Positions 34,062-46,682 of a DNA stretch of 64,000 bases are shown piece by piece. Below the pieces are notes generated by a model that did no database searches, was not told where the DNA came from, and saw nothing but the letters and a program-made list of their open reading frames with translations. The position numbers were made by a program, and so were the translations under genes. The stretch lies in the NCBI GenBank assembly GCA_012656075.1, contig JAAKBF010000203.1, positions 620,001 through 684,000 on the forward strand, written 5' to 3'. The stretch is from Phytophthora hibernalis. Its lineage: Eukaryota > Oomycota > Peronosporomycetes > Peronosporales > Peronosporaceae. Numbering within the stretch: position 1 is the stretch's first letter; every line of letters starts with the position of its first letter.

Positions 34062-34774
34062 ATGGTTAAGAAACCAAACTTCGATGGTGTAGCCAGTAGC
34101 ACCGGTCGGGGTGTGAAAGCGAAGCCTGACACGGCGACAATACTTGCTGCCACTGATACAATTTTGGCATCGGAAAGCACTGTGAGAGCACCACATCAGA
34201 CACCTTTCGAGCGACTGCGTCAACGTCTAGCTACTCAAAGGACGAATAGACGTGTTACTTGAGTGGAAGGTGTGTTGCCGCCTTCTACCTGGAACAGAGA
34301 TTTAAATAACACTGGCAACAGAACTTCAGGCCATACTACAGAACAATGGTAATTCAACCGAGCGGTTGACCATTCGAATGAAATTGCAGTGAATCTCCGT
34401 GCACACCTACAAGCAATTCAATCTGGTGAGACGCCACGTTATTGATGAGGAATCACCAGAACCGTTGCAAGACTTGCTGGCGGTAAGTACATAGGTACAT
34501 AAATGATTCTGGTCCCATTCTAACGACACATTTGCTGTGTTTTATTATAGCTCTTTTGGGATACGTACGATGAAAACCAAGACGACATTGATTCGACACC
34601 ATTGACGACAACTCTGTGGGATATTGAATCGAACTCAAACGACTTACCACATCCAGGCCAGATCGTCGACACTAACAGCTTTTCCGCTTTGAAGTTGTTT
34701 CGTGAGGATCGTTGCCACAGAAAAGCTTCGGGATTTGACGTACAACAACAACCATCTGTAGTCAACACGTTGTA
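34062..34774 (+). CDS. Hypothetical two-exon gene or relic
   Basis: Begins MVKKPNFDGVASSTGRGVKA (67 codons to 34262), followed by broken frame (RLTIRMKLQ..., VIDEESPEPLQDLLA). A plausible donor lies at ~34482 (GTAAGT) and an acceptor at ~34550 (TTATAG), into an exon reading LFWDTYDENQDDIDSTPLTT, DLPHPGQIVDTNSFSALKLF and stopping at 34774. No domain recognised. It lies just right of the mariner-like element, so it may be disrupted. Confidence 0.3.
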
Positions 34775-35050
34775 GTGACACATTAACAGTTTACACGGCG
34801 TATAATTGTGTAGTTTTCACATGAAATTTACGCGTCGCAGTAAAAACAAAATTGCCTACCCGAGCCTTTCCAACTCGGTGGGGTGCAGCTCTGTAAACAA
34901 ACGGCTATTCGTTATCTGCCCTGGTTGGTCTGGAGCTCATCATAACCCGTGCATAACTAGACAGAAAACGGCTCCTGGCAAATTTATTCATTTTCTCGAG
35001 ACTTAGAGGTCAGCAAAAGTTACTCAAAATTAGGTTGCACCAGCACTTCA

Positions 35051-35523
35051 TCACGGCGCTAGATTACATTGCGACACCCAGCAATAATATTGCTCGATGC
35101 AGAGGTAGTTAGCAATCTTGAGCATTGTCCGCTTAAATTGTGGGGGAGAAGGAAAACGTCTGCCCACGACATCCAGCAAAATAGGCAAGGCGAAGCCAAC
35201 TTGCACGTGCTCAAACTGTGAACAGTAGTTACAACAGAGGAATCTGATCAACGAAGGCGTTCTGTCTGAAAAGGTAGCTGGATGGTTGTAAATAAACCCA
35301 CTAGGCTTTTCACTTTGCCCTATCACTTTTGTACTTTGCACTACCGTTGGATATGCTGTTGGATAGTGTTTTTCAAAAAATTCAAGTAGTATTGTTGTGT
35401 TGGCCAAAGTTGTATGTATGAATAACCGTCAGATGGAGCGGCAAATTCAAAAATGACTGCTGTCCCCAGCTCTTCATTCGGTTGGGGTTCTCTTTTCCTT
35501 AGTTGGCCTTGGTTGCCACTCAA
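35051..35523 (-). other. Unidentified ORF pair
   Basis: The 35407-35051 frame (118 codons) reads ILLEFFEKHYPTAYPTVVQS and FALPILLDVVGRRFPSPPQF. An overlapping frame starting at 35523 (NEELGTAVIFEFAAPSDGYS) may be its shifted N-terminus. Composition is coding-like; no family assigned. Confidence 0.25.
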
Positions 35524-36410
35524 TAATATCTCTTGATCTCAGTAAACTTATAATAATACCAAATTCTAACCAACTGGCATCTGTTTCTAACTAATATTAG
35601 AAACCACATGTGTTTAGCAAGAGTTGGTACTTAATATTAACTACAACAAGTAGATTCTATAGTACTTTTACCGAATTTTCATAATTTGTAATTAATTACG
35701 ACTTCACGCCGAAGCGGATGTGTAAGCTTAAAAGGCAGCTGCTAAATCCCAAAACTCGGCTTTTGAAGCAGAACCGCCAAGTTTACTTATATGGAAACGC
35801 AGAAATGTTCTCGGAGGGCAAAGCTAGTGTATCTCGGCCTTTTGCTTAGCGGAGCAAATCGAAACCGAGTTACTATTTTAGAGGTCTAAAACAGAGAGCA
35901 AAATAAAGGCGAGCGACATAAAAAAGACAATTGAATAATGTACAATTACAAATTTTGATTTATGAAACTACCGAGTGGATAAAAGCGAGTTGCCAGGTCT
36001 AATATAATAGAGTTTATCGAGCCTTTTGCCAAAATACATGCAAAGCACAATAATATCCCATTTAATATGACATACGCCGTCGACCATTATCGAGGTAATA
36101 TAATAATTTGGCTGAGACACTAATTTTATTTGAAATATTCTCAGTGCCTAAAAGTCGTGCAGCCCTGTCATCCAACAGTGTTTTAAAAGCATTTCCAATT
36201 CTACCTTAAGTCGAAATCGAAAAATAGCTCGACGAGCAGCTTTGCGTAATGTATGGTTGAGTGAAGTTGACACTGCTTTTCCAATGAATGACAAAGTGGG
36301 AGTAATTGACATGGATGTGATTGAAGTAGTTGCTGTGGAGGTGGGCAACAAAACCTCACTTTGTAGGATACAGTATCTGCTGTTTCGTATGAGCTGGGTG
36401 TTGCTGCTAT
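35524..36410. other. AT-rich, no gene seen
   Basis: No coding frame of note and no paired repeats; short AT-rich stretches only. Confidence 0.45.
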
Positions 36411-36600
36411 AGCTGAGCAGAGTGGAGGAAAGCAGGGTGGAGTAGAACCGAGTAGAGTGGAGTCGAGTAGTTTCGAGCAGGGTGGAGTGGAATGGAATCA
36501 GATGGAGTGAATTCCAGTGGAAAGGATGATCTTGCGTCTGTTGTATTGAGGGGACTGGGTGTTGCTGTTGTAGTAAAACATAGTGGGGTGGGGTGAGGCC
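36411..36600. repeat. Purine-rich degenerate GAGTRGAGTGGAG repeat
   Basis: About 190 bp dominated by variants of GAGTAGAGTGGAG / GGTGGAGTGGAATGGA on the plus strand, with strong purine strand bias. Two copies of CTGGGTGTTGCTGYTRTAG flank the richest part (36387 and 36549). Confidence 0.7.
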
Positions 36601-38025
36601 GATAAGAGGGATGACGCTTCTAGGGAGGGGAGTTGATCAAGATCAAGCCCAACTCGCTACAAGCACCAGTGGTGGAGAGTTTGAAGTCCAACTGCGTGAG
36701 TTCGCACTCAACTTACTGTGGCGGCTGGCAGGGAGCGTCATTTTATCTGTCCAAATGAGCGAACGAATGCGCGATCATGTTATTAATCGATAACGAACAC
36801 AGTATACATTTTGGTTTGAACTTCCTTTGTGCTACTGTTTGTCGATGGCGCCAACAACACAAACGCGAACGAATAGAAGGCGCTAACGGTTTACCAAAAG
36901 ATTGGACAGGATGAAGTCGGCACAGTGTTGGAAGATACCTCGTGATTGTGCTGGGTCGACTTAAAAAAGTATGGCTACCCCACGGTTGGTGCGAAGCACA
37001 GAGTTTGGAGATACACTTCAGAGCAGCGAGATTGACTTTTCTGTGGACGAACTAACCGTTGTTGTGAAGAGCGCCCTGCCCCATCCATTACTTGTTGAAT
37101 AAACAACTTAGAAAATACTAATGCGTGATTAATATGGGCTACTAGAACTCAAGCCCCAGTACGGAGGTCAAACAGGACTGAAATTCGCGAGGTTTCCCTC
37201 GATGACGATTGTAATTTAGTATGGGATACGTGTATGCATAGTGTTGCCGATTTAGCGCAATAATTTGACTCCAAATTGCTCGGAGAAGCAGAGACCGCGG
37301 GTATAGTTGGAAAATATCAGAGGATGATGACGGAGGAATGGCGGTGTCTCGAGGCTAAGAACGAGGCACAACGTAAAGCAAAGAGTCACTCACTCCTGTA
37401 GGAGAAAACCGTTGCATTCGCAGGACCTGCTGCAGTCATAAGAATTTGCCATGGAAGAGATGTCGCGTTCAAATGTAAATGCCAGGGTACTACGTGCAAG
37501 ACGGGTAGGAAGGATGGATGAAGAATCCTATCTCCAACCTATATTGATGGTACAAACCGCAATGGAAGATCGTCGATATCAAAAGAGAAACGAACGATAC
37601 TAGGAAAGCACGGGCACTAGCCCCTCCGATACAACGGCTGAGACGACGGAGATTTGGATAACGTACCGTTGCCCCCAGCTCTACAGTATTTCTCGTCCTC
37701 TTTACTCCAGCGGCAATACCTCCCAGTACAACAATCACATTATCCTGTGATGTGAAGATCGGTTACCCTGCATCCATTTCAACTACCTCAGCGGTCACTG
37801 CTGAGATACGCATGCTGCGCACTTCGGTTTACGGTGTAGCTGACCCATCCTGCGCCCCTGCAGCCGTCTCTGAGAAACATCCAAACGACACGCCATAATT
37901 ACGCAGGTTTTGCTCACAGCGCAAAATACTGCGCGGTCTAGCGGCCATCATCGCCTTATATTGGACGAGATGCAATGCGCGTTGTTCGAGGAACAGGACC
38001 AAAACGCCGGTGAAGATGAAGGCAT
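36601..38025. other. Remnant coding sequence, unidentified
   Basis: Short plus-strand fragments look coding: MATPRLVRSTEFGDTLQSSE (from 36971), EEWRCLEAKNEAQRKAKSHS and CKCQGTTCKTGRKDG (37320-37520), and ILDEMQCALFEEQDQNAGED running into the LTR at 38026. They could be pieces of a retroelement gag or host gene. No domain can be named. Confidence 0.25.
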
Positions 38026-38433
38026 TGTGGCGGAGTGGGTCTCGTATTTATTGGGATCCATCCACGCACAGTACCCAGACGCCGACTAGCGGAGGGTATT
38101 TCGATATCTGTGTCGTTGCTGAGATGTTCACCTTGTGTACCCGTCGGTGGGCTGGGTCTCTCTCGTTGACGCGAGATGCGCATCAGGTAAGTATTGAATG
38201 TCCTTGTGGGCGCTCGGAGGTGGATTCGCTAGGATAATCCTGTAAATAGTTGTAGGTCTCTCCATCGATCTTGTGGATCGGTAATATAAATACTGGATCC
38301 GGAGTATTTGCCTTATTGAGGTATCTCTTTCCTTTTCGTTGCTTATTGCTTCCAATAGCCGGATCTTGGGTGTTGCGAGTGCCGAAGGAACTAGTTACTA
38401 GCCCAGCTATCTAGAAAAGTGACACGTAGTGCA
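38026..38433 (+). repeat. Left LTR of the non-autonomous element
   Basis: Starts TGTGGCGGAG, ends ACACGTAGTGCA. Shares TTCACCTTGTGTACC, AGATGCGCA, GGATCCGGAGTATTTG and AGTTACTAGCCC with the right copy. Confidence 0.75.
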
Positions 38434-40558
38434 AGGATGGTTTATTACTAAATTAAAGTATGGGCCAATTCAAATCCTAATACTATGAACAAGTGTGTGT
38501 ACTTTTAAGCAAATTCGACACTTGTTTCGGTTATCCTATAGATTCTTATAGTCCCTACTTACCATCTAAACCGGGATCACTCTTTCTACTGGCTCTCAAC
38601 CTCACCGGTCTTTCCTAGCCACTCCTTCCATGGATCCGAATTGACCGGATCCGGTATACCTAATACTAAGTCCGCATGCGGACCTACCGTATAATATTCG
38701 TGTCTAACCTAGAAGTGCTCGGAAGCTGCCAGATACCGTACCATCGGCCCGATTTCGATCTATCTGCTTTATCACAACCGCCCCTGGCGCACAGCTGGCG
38801 CCGACCAATGCCCAGAATGAGTGTTACATCGTGTTCACGTCTCAACTTATTGACTCACCCGACACCAGGAATCTCGCCATTTGCCCTGGTCGTCTGCCTT
38901 CCTTCCGCCATCGCTGAAAACGGAACTGCCTCGTCTTCTGGCGTCTGTGTGAGCCAATGCCCGTCCGAGCAACCACCACCTTCATGACCTTGGGCGCCAT
39001 CGGATCCTACGGTCAACAGATCATTGAATCGGGTTACACGCGACCCACATGTCCATGTCAGCAGATTGTCCCTTTTCTGAAGTCATTATTCCAAAAGTTA
39101 TTCGTTCAGTTCGCCCTTCGTACCGGCTCAAAAAGATCGATTATTTCCCGCACTATGTCGATCTGCTGGATCCCACATATGAAACGTATCATCCGTCATT
39201 CAAGCTCACAGCCTTCCTGTACACTTCTCTCCGGCTTCGTATGTCTCAACGATCAATGCGTTGGGCAGGGCGCCTTCATTCTATTTCCACACAGCCGTCA
39301 GGTGAGGCCGTCAAATCAACTTCATCATGCTAGCGACGAGCTCTACAACGTAGATCCTCCCCTCCACACTCCATCTGCGACCGCATAACCGGACAGCTGT
39401 TCGGTTTGTCTGGACCAAGAGGGATCTCGCGCAGCGAAGTGCAGGTATCCAGATCCGACCATTGTCACCCGTACAACGCCATAGTTCACACCTTGTCATC
39501 GACGGACCAACTGTAGCGGTACAGACCGTCAGCAAACACTTGAACCGAACTGGGGGATCCCGGTAATGGTGGATCCAACAGTGCGTCTTGATCCTTTTAC
39601 CGTGCTGCCAGATCACCTCGATCCCTGGTCTCTGTAGCTGCAACCGCATGCATCGCAGACGTTTGACTCACAGGATCCTTGACATCGGCTCCTTGATAGC
39701 GTACGTCGTCACAATCTAAGGGACCTTCGGGTCGCTCGGGCGGCAAACCGTTCGAGTGTACATCTTCCACAAGTGCCGGATTCGTCCTTGAGAATGAAGC
39801 TCCACGCTGTGACGAGCGGATCCTCTCCCACGGAAGCGAGCGTTTCGCCGAGCACCACTGCATCCGGATCTTGGGTTGGCGCTTCAGGACCGAGTTCTTG
39901 ATCCACCCGACGTCGCTGAGTCTTCGCCTCTCAGCAGCGGGTATTTGCCGTCAGCCGGAGTGTCGACCCTCGACGGTGGATAGAATCAATCGCGATGTAG
40001 GGCGTCTCAGTTTCTTTCTTGCCGCCTGGTGTAACTTTAACGCGTTTCTTTTGCTCGCCGCTGACGCCGGCGCTCGCTTCGGTCCGGTGAGATGTCTAAG
40101 TAGCTTGGGCTGTAAGACCCGCATCACTGGGTCCTCCCGGATGAAGTCGAGTAGCTCCATATGCTTCCTCGACTTTAAGCCTTGATTCAGAAGGCTTCAA
40201 TACAGCACAATCTTCGGCATCGAAGTCCGGTGCCTTCTGTTTCTTCCGCATCTTGCCTTTTCTTGAAGGCGGCGCTGGAGGGTTGATGGATGAAAATCCT
40301 TTGGCTTTCGCCTTAGAATATTTATCTGGTGGATTTTGACATCCGACGGTCCCCGCAGAAACCTGAGGAGGGGAATCTCTTCGAAAAGATCATCTTCAGT
40401 TCCAGGGCTCCGACGATCAGTGGATCTTGTGTTCAGCAACGCCGTCGGCTATCCAAACTCCGTCGGTGCATCTCCTCCCGATTCGCTGCTCATATGCGCA
40501 TCATCTTGGGATGCACGGTGAAATCCCGGGTCGCCAAGAGATCTGGCACGCGCATCAT
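38434..40558. other. Interior of the non-autonomous LTR element
   Basis: Both strands carry short frames. The most coding-like is on the minus strand: PEAPTQDPDAVVLGETLASV and PLVTAWSFILKDESGTCGRC at 39906-39709, and LLDFIREDPVMRVLQPKLLR at 40160-39951. This may be the remains of a gag-like or captured gene, in antisense to the LTR orientation. Nothing can be named. Confidence 0.35.
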
Positions 40559-40974
40559 AGTGGTGGAATATTCTCATATTTATTTGGATCTATCCACTCA
40601 CTGTGCGCAGACACCCACGAACGGAAGGGTACTCCGATATCTGTGTAGTTTATGAGAGATTCACCTTGTGTACCTGTCGGCGGGATGGGTCTCACTCGGT
40701 GACACGAGATGCGCAGCAGGTAAGTCTTGAATGACCTTGTGGGCACTGGGAGGTGGCTTCGCGAGGGTAATCCTGCGGACGGGATCCGTAAGTAGTTGTA
40801 GTTCTCGCCGTCGACCTTGTGTATCGGTAATATAAATACGGGATCCGGAGTATTTGTCTTATTGATGGCTCCTTTCCTTTTCGTAGCTTATCGTTTCCAA
40901 TAGCGGGTCTTGGTTGTGAGTGCCGAAGGTTGTAGTTACTAGCCCATCTATCTAGCAAATTGACACGTAATTCA
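40559..40974 (+). repeat. Right LTR of the non-autonomous element
   Basis: Direct copy of 38026-38433. Contains a small insertion (GGACGGGATCC near 40780) absent from the left copy. Confidence 0.75.
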
Positions 40975-43144
40975 AGTATAGCACACCGTGCTCTTGTTTA
41001 CGCTGCACACACCTCAACTCAACTAATATTCAGTACAGTATCATTACAACGCTGTAATACATGAGTGTGTTGAACAACCCTTACATTCTCGCGCAGTCTT
41101 GCCGCTTGTTTTGGGGTTACTGTCAACAGCGTCAAAGATAACATCAAAGGGGTCTAGCTTGGATGTCGTACGTACCCCCTTGCCTATTATATAGACGACT
41201 TTCTCAGTAGCCGCAGTAGGGTCTCTGATGCGATTTCATAGGGATTAAATATGGTACAAGAAAATGAGGGATTGAAATTCAGTAAACCACATGTGCAGTG
41301 ACTGAGAGGGACCTATGTACTACAGTATCGGTACAGTTATCTGCGTAAATACCGAACTGGTGATCATCCTTAATCCCTGTATACTTTACCAGGTCCGCGT
41401 AACGACGAGACGAGAAGGGATTCATCATCCTATTATGAACTGTAAATCATTGTCTACCAGGCGTTCAGTATTGACACAGATTTACTGTAGTATCGAAGAC
41501 TAGCCTTCAGACTATAACTCCTATAAATTCCGCATTTCTAACAATTGAAATCTGCCGGCAGAAATTTAGCTAAATGTCGCCATAATAACATCCAGCGTTT
41601 TATACAAAACTATAATGTGAGTGTAGTGTCAACATAAAAAAATCATACAAGTCGCGTTGGTCGGGTATTCTGTAGAAAGAGCCAGGAAATAAACGATTGG
41701 AGAGCCCAGCAAAAGAACGAATACAGGAGTTATGTGATTACATTATTTATTTTGTTTGTAGTGTCCTGTTTGTTGCTATATCTTGCATATATGTGCTCAA
41801 ATCACCCGAAGGCTATCGGTTACGCAAATTAATAACGCAAATGTACATGTACAGCATGGCAAGCAAGAATGCTATGAACAAGTGCACACATCAATATCAC
41901 TATAAAAGCGTTAGCACACTACGCCCCGAAGGCTTACACTAATCGGCAACTCAAATAGAACATCAGGTAACAGATAAAAGAGCGCGACAAGGGAATTGGG
42001 AGGTAAACGCTTGTCATTAAAAATCTATCAAAGACATGGGACAATGAAAACAAAATTTAACATCGGCAAAACAAAAAATAAACAATACGATAGTTCGTAT
42101 CGTTTCCTGTTGATCCTGGTCAGTTTCTGCTCATCGATGGTTCTCTGAGTGCTGCATTGCATATATAAGTTAGCGGATAACTGAATGCCAAGATATATGT
42201 TGGTCGTTTGTTAACAGTTGAATGATTTACATCATACCTTATCCTTTTGTATTCGGGAGGTTGTCATACTTTCTTCAAATGACGAACATATTCAACTTTA
42301 GAGTGTTATCTCAATATATCCGTCATGACATTCCTCCTTTGGATTTTCCGCGACTTTCAAATTTTGACCAACTAGGTAACAGTATATATTGTGATTTGCC
42401 ATGTTTTGTACTTTTCACTTAGCCGATTGCTATTATATTCGTGGTCGATTTTAGAAATACAGGTCTATAAAATGGACAAATCGATCTATCTAGGACAGCT
42501 AATACTACGGACTACGACAACCAAATCACATCGTGATCGATTTCCTGATCGATCTATAACAGATTGATCTCGATCTACCTAAAATCGACCCCTTTGGTGT
42601 TTCAGAACGGCAATTCGATCTCGATCTATTGAACACCTGATTTTATGGTCTGACCTTGCTTAATCTAGGCCATAAAACGGAGGGACATTTATCTGTAAAG
42701 CACAATATTTTAAAAATACACCGTGATTAACCGTAAATTAGTTACCGTATTCCTCAGTTACAATCGTCACCAGTCTGCAGTTGGGGGTAGAGCTCTTATT
42801 TATTTTATGTGGTAGTAACCCTCTTTCGACAAGACACCGTCTCGTACGCACTTATCGTCGTTTGAATTGTCGCGGCAAACATGTTTCATCTTCGGCATTC
42901 TCTGCTAGTAAATCGTGCTCTCCGACATCAACAGCAGCGGCATCCATACTGGTCAATCTCGATCAATAGCGGTTGCCGAGAAAATATAGGTAAGAGCTGA
43001 AAGACGGATCTCGGCAATATTAAACCAACAACTAAATACAAAAGCGCCACCGGTGAGGTTGCTCTAAACCAGGAGTAATGTTTTCAATTCACAGCTACAC
43101 ATACAAACGGAATCTAACGACCAGACACCCTAGCGATTACCCGC
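40975..43144. other. AT-rich region, no gene seen
   Basis: About 2.2 kb without convincing coding sequence. At 42464-42650 the motifs GATCGATCT/GATCTCGATCTA recur at least five times. A 62-codon frame at 42781-42969 has no recognisable domain. Confidence 0.45.
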
Positions 43145-43805
43145 CTATGTTAGCCACCCGTCTATTAAAATCAATTCGGATTTGACCAATCCAAGCCTAG
43201 TCATAATTGCGTATTTCTGAGGTTTTGAGTCAGTAACACCCCCTCCCCGCATGGAGTCAGAACCCGGTGCAGCCGAGACACCCGTAGCCGGGCTGGCGGA
43301 TGCTACGGGACCTAATGCCTTAGTAGCTCGTGCTAAATGAGCTGCAGGCTCCGCCGCCAAGTAGGCAGCATGCATGCGCCTCTCTGCCCAGAACAAAATA
43401 GGAATGAAGAATGAGGTGCGGTTCACCGAATACCCTCTCTAATCGGATGGCAATAAAAATTAGCAAGTACTAGAGGATATCCCAGATGTTTGGATAGTGC
43501 ACGGCAGTGAGCTCACCAAACGCGTTGCTCTCCTTGCCAAGACGACACGAGTGCTCCTCTATTGTACACAACTGGCGAATAATATCACCCAATGGTAACG
43601 TTGTGCAAGTAGCGCTATAATAACAACATGTGCCGCGGTACAGATACAAAGCAGCCTGGGGGCCCGCAACTTCTTGTCTTTTTATCGTACTATACATCAT
43701 AGACGCTGCTCGCTTTCGTCCGATCGCAAGTCTTTCGTCTGCATCACCAGCCAACGTCGCACTTTCAAGTAATTCGCGTTCTTGTCGACGTTTTAACGCC
43801 CCCAA
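43145..43805 (-). other. Repeated-family ORFs, unidentified
   Basis: Two minus-strand frames. 43805-43470 reads RRQERELLESATLAGDADER, GRKRAASMMYSTIKRQEVAG and ends TAVHYPNIWDIL; 43426-43145 includes RRMHAAYLAAEPAAHLARAT. The 43310-43510 part matches 23230-23440 in inverted orientation, including the TAVHYPNIWDIL end, so this is a dispersed repeat with coding potential. I cannot name it. Confidence 0.35.
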
Positions 43806-44489
43806 TGCGACCGCTACGACTGGAATCCGACCTTCTCTGTTGTTTTGCTACGTACTTGCAACAATATTGAATTCCCTGTGTAGCATCACGGCCTCCAATG
43901 AGCACCTAAATGTCATGGTTGCACTTAAACGTCATGTTTTCACGCTTTTTAACGATCCGTGTGGCCTCATGCAAGGAATTCCGACGTTTCCGCTAGCGAT
44001 AAGCTTGTGCAAATATGAATATTGGGTCAGTGTGTACAGTATCACACTTCGCATCATATGCTGCAAGCTACATTTCATCTTACAAACACTGCATTCAACT
44101 AGAGTCGGATCGGTCAAATTCAACGTAACCCGTGCACTGTAGAGACCTGTCCGCGGGTCCTTTCTGGAAAATTCAGAAACCGGCAATAGACCTATGTGTG
44201 AAAAGAAGCTCCTTACCCAGAACAGCGAAACTTACTAAGATTCATAGGCAGTATGTTGCTCACTATTGAGTCAGTGTAGTCAACAACAGATTGACGAAAA
44301 ATTTCGGAATCGCCACTTGCAAGCCTTTCATCCACCGCTACAGAGATGAGAGGACCAGCTAGTAGTCATACCAACAAGTGGATATGCAAAGTTCCGCGAC
44401 CTTGAGTCTCCACCATACCAATGTAAGCTTCTACTTTGCCGAACAGTCTTGGTCTTGGGGTCAATTCCTAGAACAAACTTAAAAAAGCG
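43806..44489. other. Short frames only
   Basis: A minus frame 44186-43932 contains VECSVCKMKCSLQ (two CxxC-like pairs), and an antisense plus frame covers the same bases. Neither could be assigned. Confidence 0.3.
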
Positions 44490-45782
44490 TCAATCTGCCG
44501 CACAAATAAACGCGCTGAAGAACAAATCAATTTTACAGATGAGATAATCTTTGCATCTAACAGAATACTGAATATACATGGTTTCCAGTGATAGTCGATA
44601 AAATGCTTCCAACGTAAACAATTCATCCTCTGCGAACTGCCTACCACTCAATGCAATGTAGTACTTGATAGCCTCTTTCAGAGAAACGCTGGCCTGCGTT
44701 TTAAACGCGTCCAAAAGGAAATAAGTGTGGAAAAAGTATAGCGAATAAGGCTCCATCCAGATCATTAGCAAATTTAATGGACATTCGAACCATGAACGAC
44801 CTCTCCTTACCCTATTTACCATCGCTTTCAGCAATATAGAGGTTCGGGGTAGCAGGTGCACGCAATGTATCGTCCCTTAATCCAACTCGTCGTTCCAGAA
44901 CAGCAGATTCATCGTTTGAATTTACTTGCCATGTGTCAGTCTGGCCTCGAAAAGAGTCTAACTCAGTTGATATACGGTTAGACAGTGTTTCAGACGTATC
45001 TTGCACATGCTCAATAAAATGCGGATCAATCACTTCATCTGAATAAGCAACAACGCTACTATACAAGCAATTGTAAACCTTGTAGAAGGTGAACACGTCT
45101 GCTTTCGAATCCTATGCAGCTTCTTCACTTTAGTCACTTGGTCCTGCGTGAAATCTCCTACCATTACGACCCGATACGATGATACAGCGTCAAATCGACC
45201 GCGGCAACAACGCAATTGGGGTCCCTGGTGTGCAATCAAAGGCAAGACATTGTGGTTGTATGCAGCGGTGAAGCCCGCCTTGCATTACTCGTGTTACAGC
45301 AGCTAAACTTGTGAGATGGGTCATAGACCGCTCAGGTATGGTTTGTCCTCTTTGCCACTTCGGTAGTCGTCCAACGCAAAAACCATTGGGAATAGAAAAC
45401 TTATGAAACATTCGGCCACTTATGCTGTTCATACAATGAGTGCAAATTTCAAGCACTAGGATATCCATCAGACAGTGTATACCACGAGGAGATACCAGCA
45501 CGTTTTTCAGCCCGTCAGTGAAAGGCGGTGGACGGTATTGGTTTAACAGATTATCAGAAATAGTGTCATCGCAAACATCCAGGACTTCCCGAAACTTATC
45601 CACGAATTTCCAATCGTCACCTTCCTTTCGAACAATGTCATGTAGCAGAACCAATCGATCACATACACAGCAACCACTTTCGTCAAGTCCCTCTGCTCCA
45701 AACGCATCGCGCAGATTGCACATGCAACGCTTTGATCATCACTGCTCACAGATCGTAAAAAATGTTCAAGTTCATTTTTCAT
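44490..45782 (-). pseudogene. Helitron Rep/helicase-like N-terminal relic
   Basis: Read right to left: DESGCCVCDRLVLLHDIVRK, FREVLDVCDDTISDNLLNQY, RPPPFTDGLKNVLVSPRG, HCMNSISGRMFHKFSIPNGF, RLPKWQRGQTIPERSMTHLT and RVMQGGLHRCIQPQCLAFDC. This is the cysteine-rich block that precedes Helitron_like_N in oomycete and other Helitron proteins. Then (45100-44810) EHVQDTSETLSNRISTELDS, DSFRGQTDTWQVNS, ERRVGLRDDT, and (44700-44540) SLKEAIKYYIALSGRQFAED, FYRLSLETMYIQYSVRCKD. Three frame changes; the Rep HUH motif and helicase are missing. Confidence 0.8.
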
Positions 45783-46682
45783 TTTCTAGCTAGCCCTCTC
45801 TCGTCGTTTTGTCTTTTTCCACCGCTCACGTTGAAAAGCAACATGAATGTGCTTAAAATCATCTTCGTCCGACGAGACCTCCCGATCTCGATTTCCCTTT
45901 ACGCCATGATGCATGCCGATGCTCGCACGAAGGTGCCTATCCTCCAATCAATTATATACGCGCACTTCCTGCACCTGCAATACACAAAGAACCCCAGACT
46001 TCAATTAAGCGCCACTGCATCCGTCATGTGACATTGCGGTACTGAACGCGTACCAGCCCACGGACGACTGCAAGCAGCAGCAATTCTTCGCACAGTGGTA
46101 CCTGCCGGCTCACCAGGACGCATATGTGGGACGCGGCAAGTAGGAGAATGGGGCTGCCGCCGCCATGGACGTCGGAGGTGTCAATTATCTGTCAGAAATG
46201 CTGATGAGCATCTCCTTTGCTCCGCACACGATTAAGCTTTGTATAGGGCGGTGGAACACTTTCCTGACAAAGTAGCGAAGGGTCACACGGCTGGCGCCAT
46301 AATTTGTGAATCAGGAATGTGGAGCAAGATGCCGGCCCTAACTCGCTTGATGTTTGTATCTGCCCAGGAATATCTTGTGTTTTGTAACGAGAAAATAACT
46401 TGATGTTTGTATGCATCTCGACGACTTGACTTTTGCATTGAAACCGGTAAAATACGGTTGTTAGACATGAAGAGGATCTACTACAGTTCTTACGTACTGC
46501 GAATACAAGTAGCTATGCAGATCGAAAAAGCCAAAACACGCAATCTGCGCTGAAGTCAATAATACGCACAATACACACAAAAATCATTGATTCCAACGGT
46601 GTTCTATTTGGCTTCGTGTTGTCTGGAGAGGTCCGTGTCTGACGCGTATTTTGCTATTGGGCTTCGCCGTTTTAGGAGGAAA
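45783..46682. other. Spacer with a GC-rich coding-like fragment
   Basis: Plus strand 46025-46190 reads IAVLNAYQPTDDCKQQQFFA, QWYLPAHQDAYVGRGK, a TAG, then ENGAAAAMDVGGVNYLSEML, with GC-ending codons unlike the AT-rich surroundings. Probably a scrap of a captured gene. Family unknown. Confidence 0.3.

Larger units (their letters stand above)
38026..40974 (+). mobile_element. LTR element without recognisable pol
   Basis: Direct repeats of ~410 bp (38026-38433 and 40559-40974) bracket 2.1 kb with no reverse transcriptase, integrase or RNase H motif that I can find on either strand. A TATA-like TAATATAAATAC in each repeat orients the element to the plus strand. Repeat divergence is moderate (roughly 80% identity by eye). 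Size fits a large non-autonomous (LARD-like) derivative. Confidence 0.7.
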
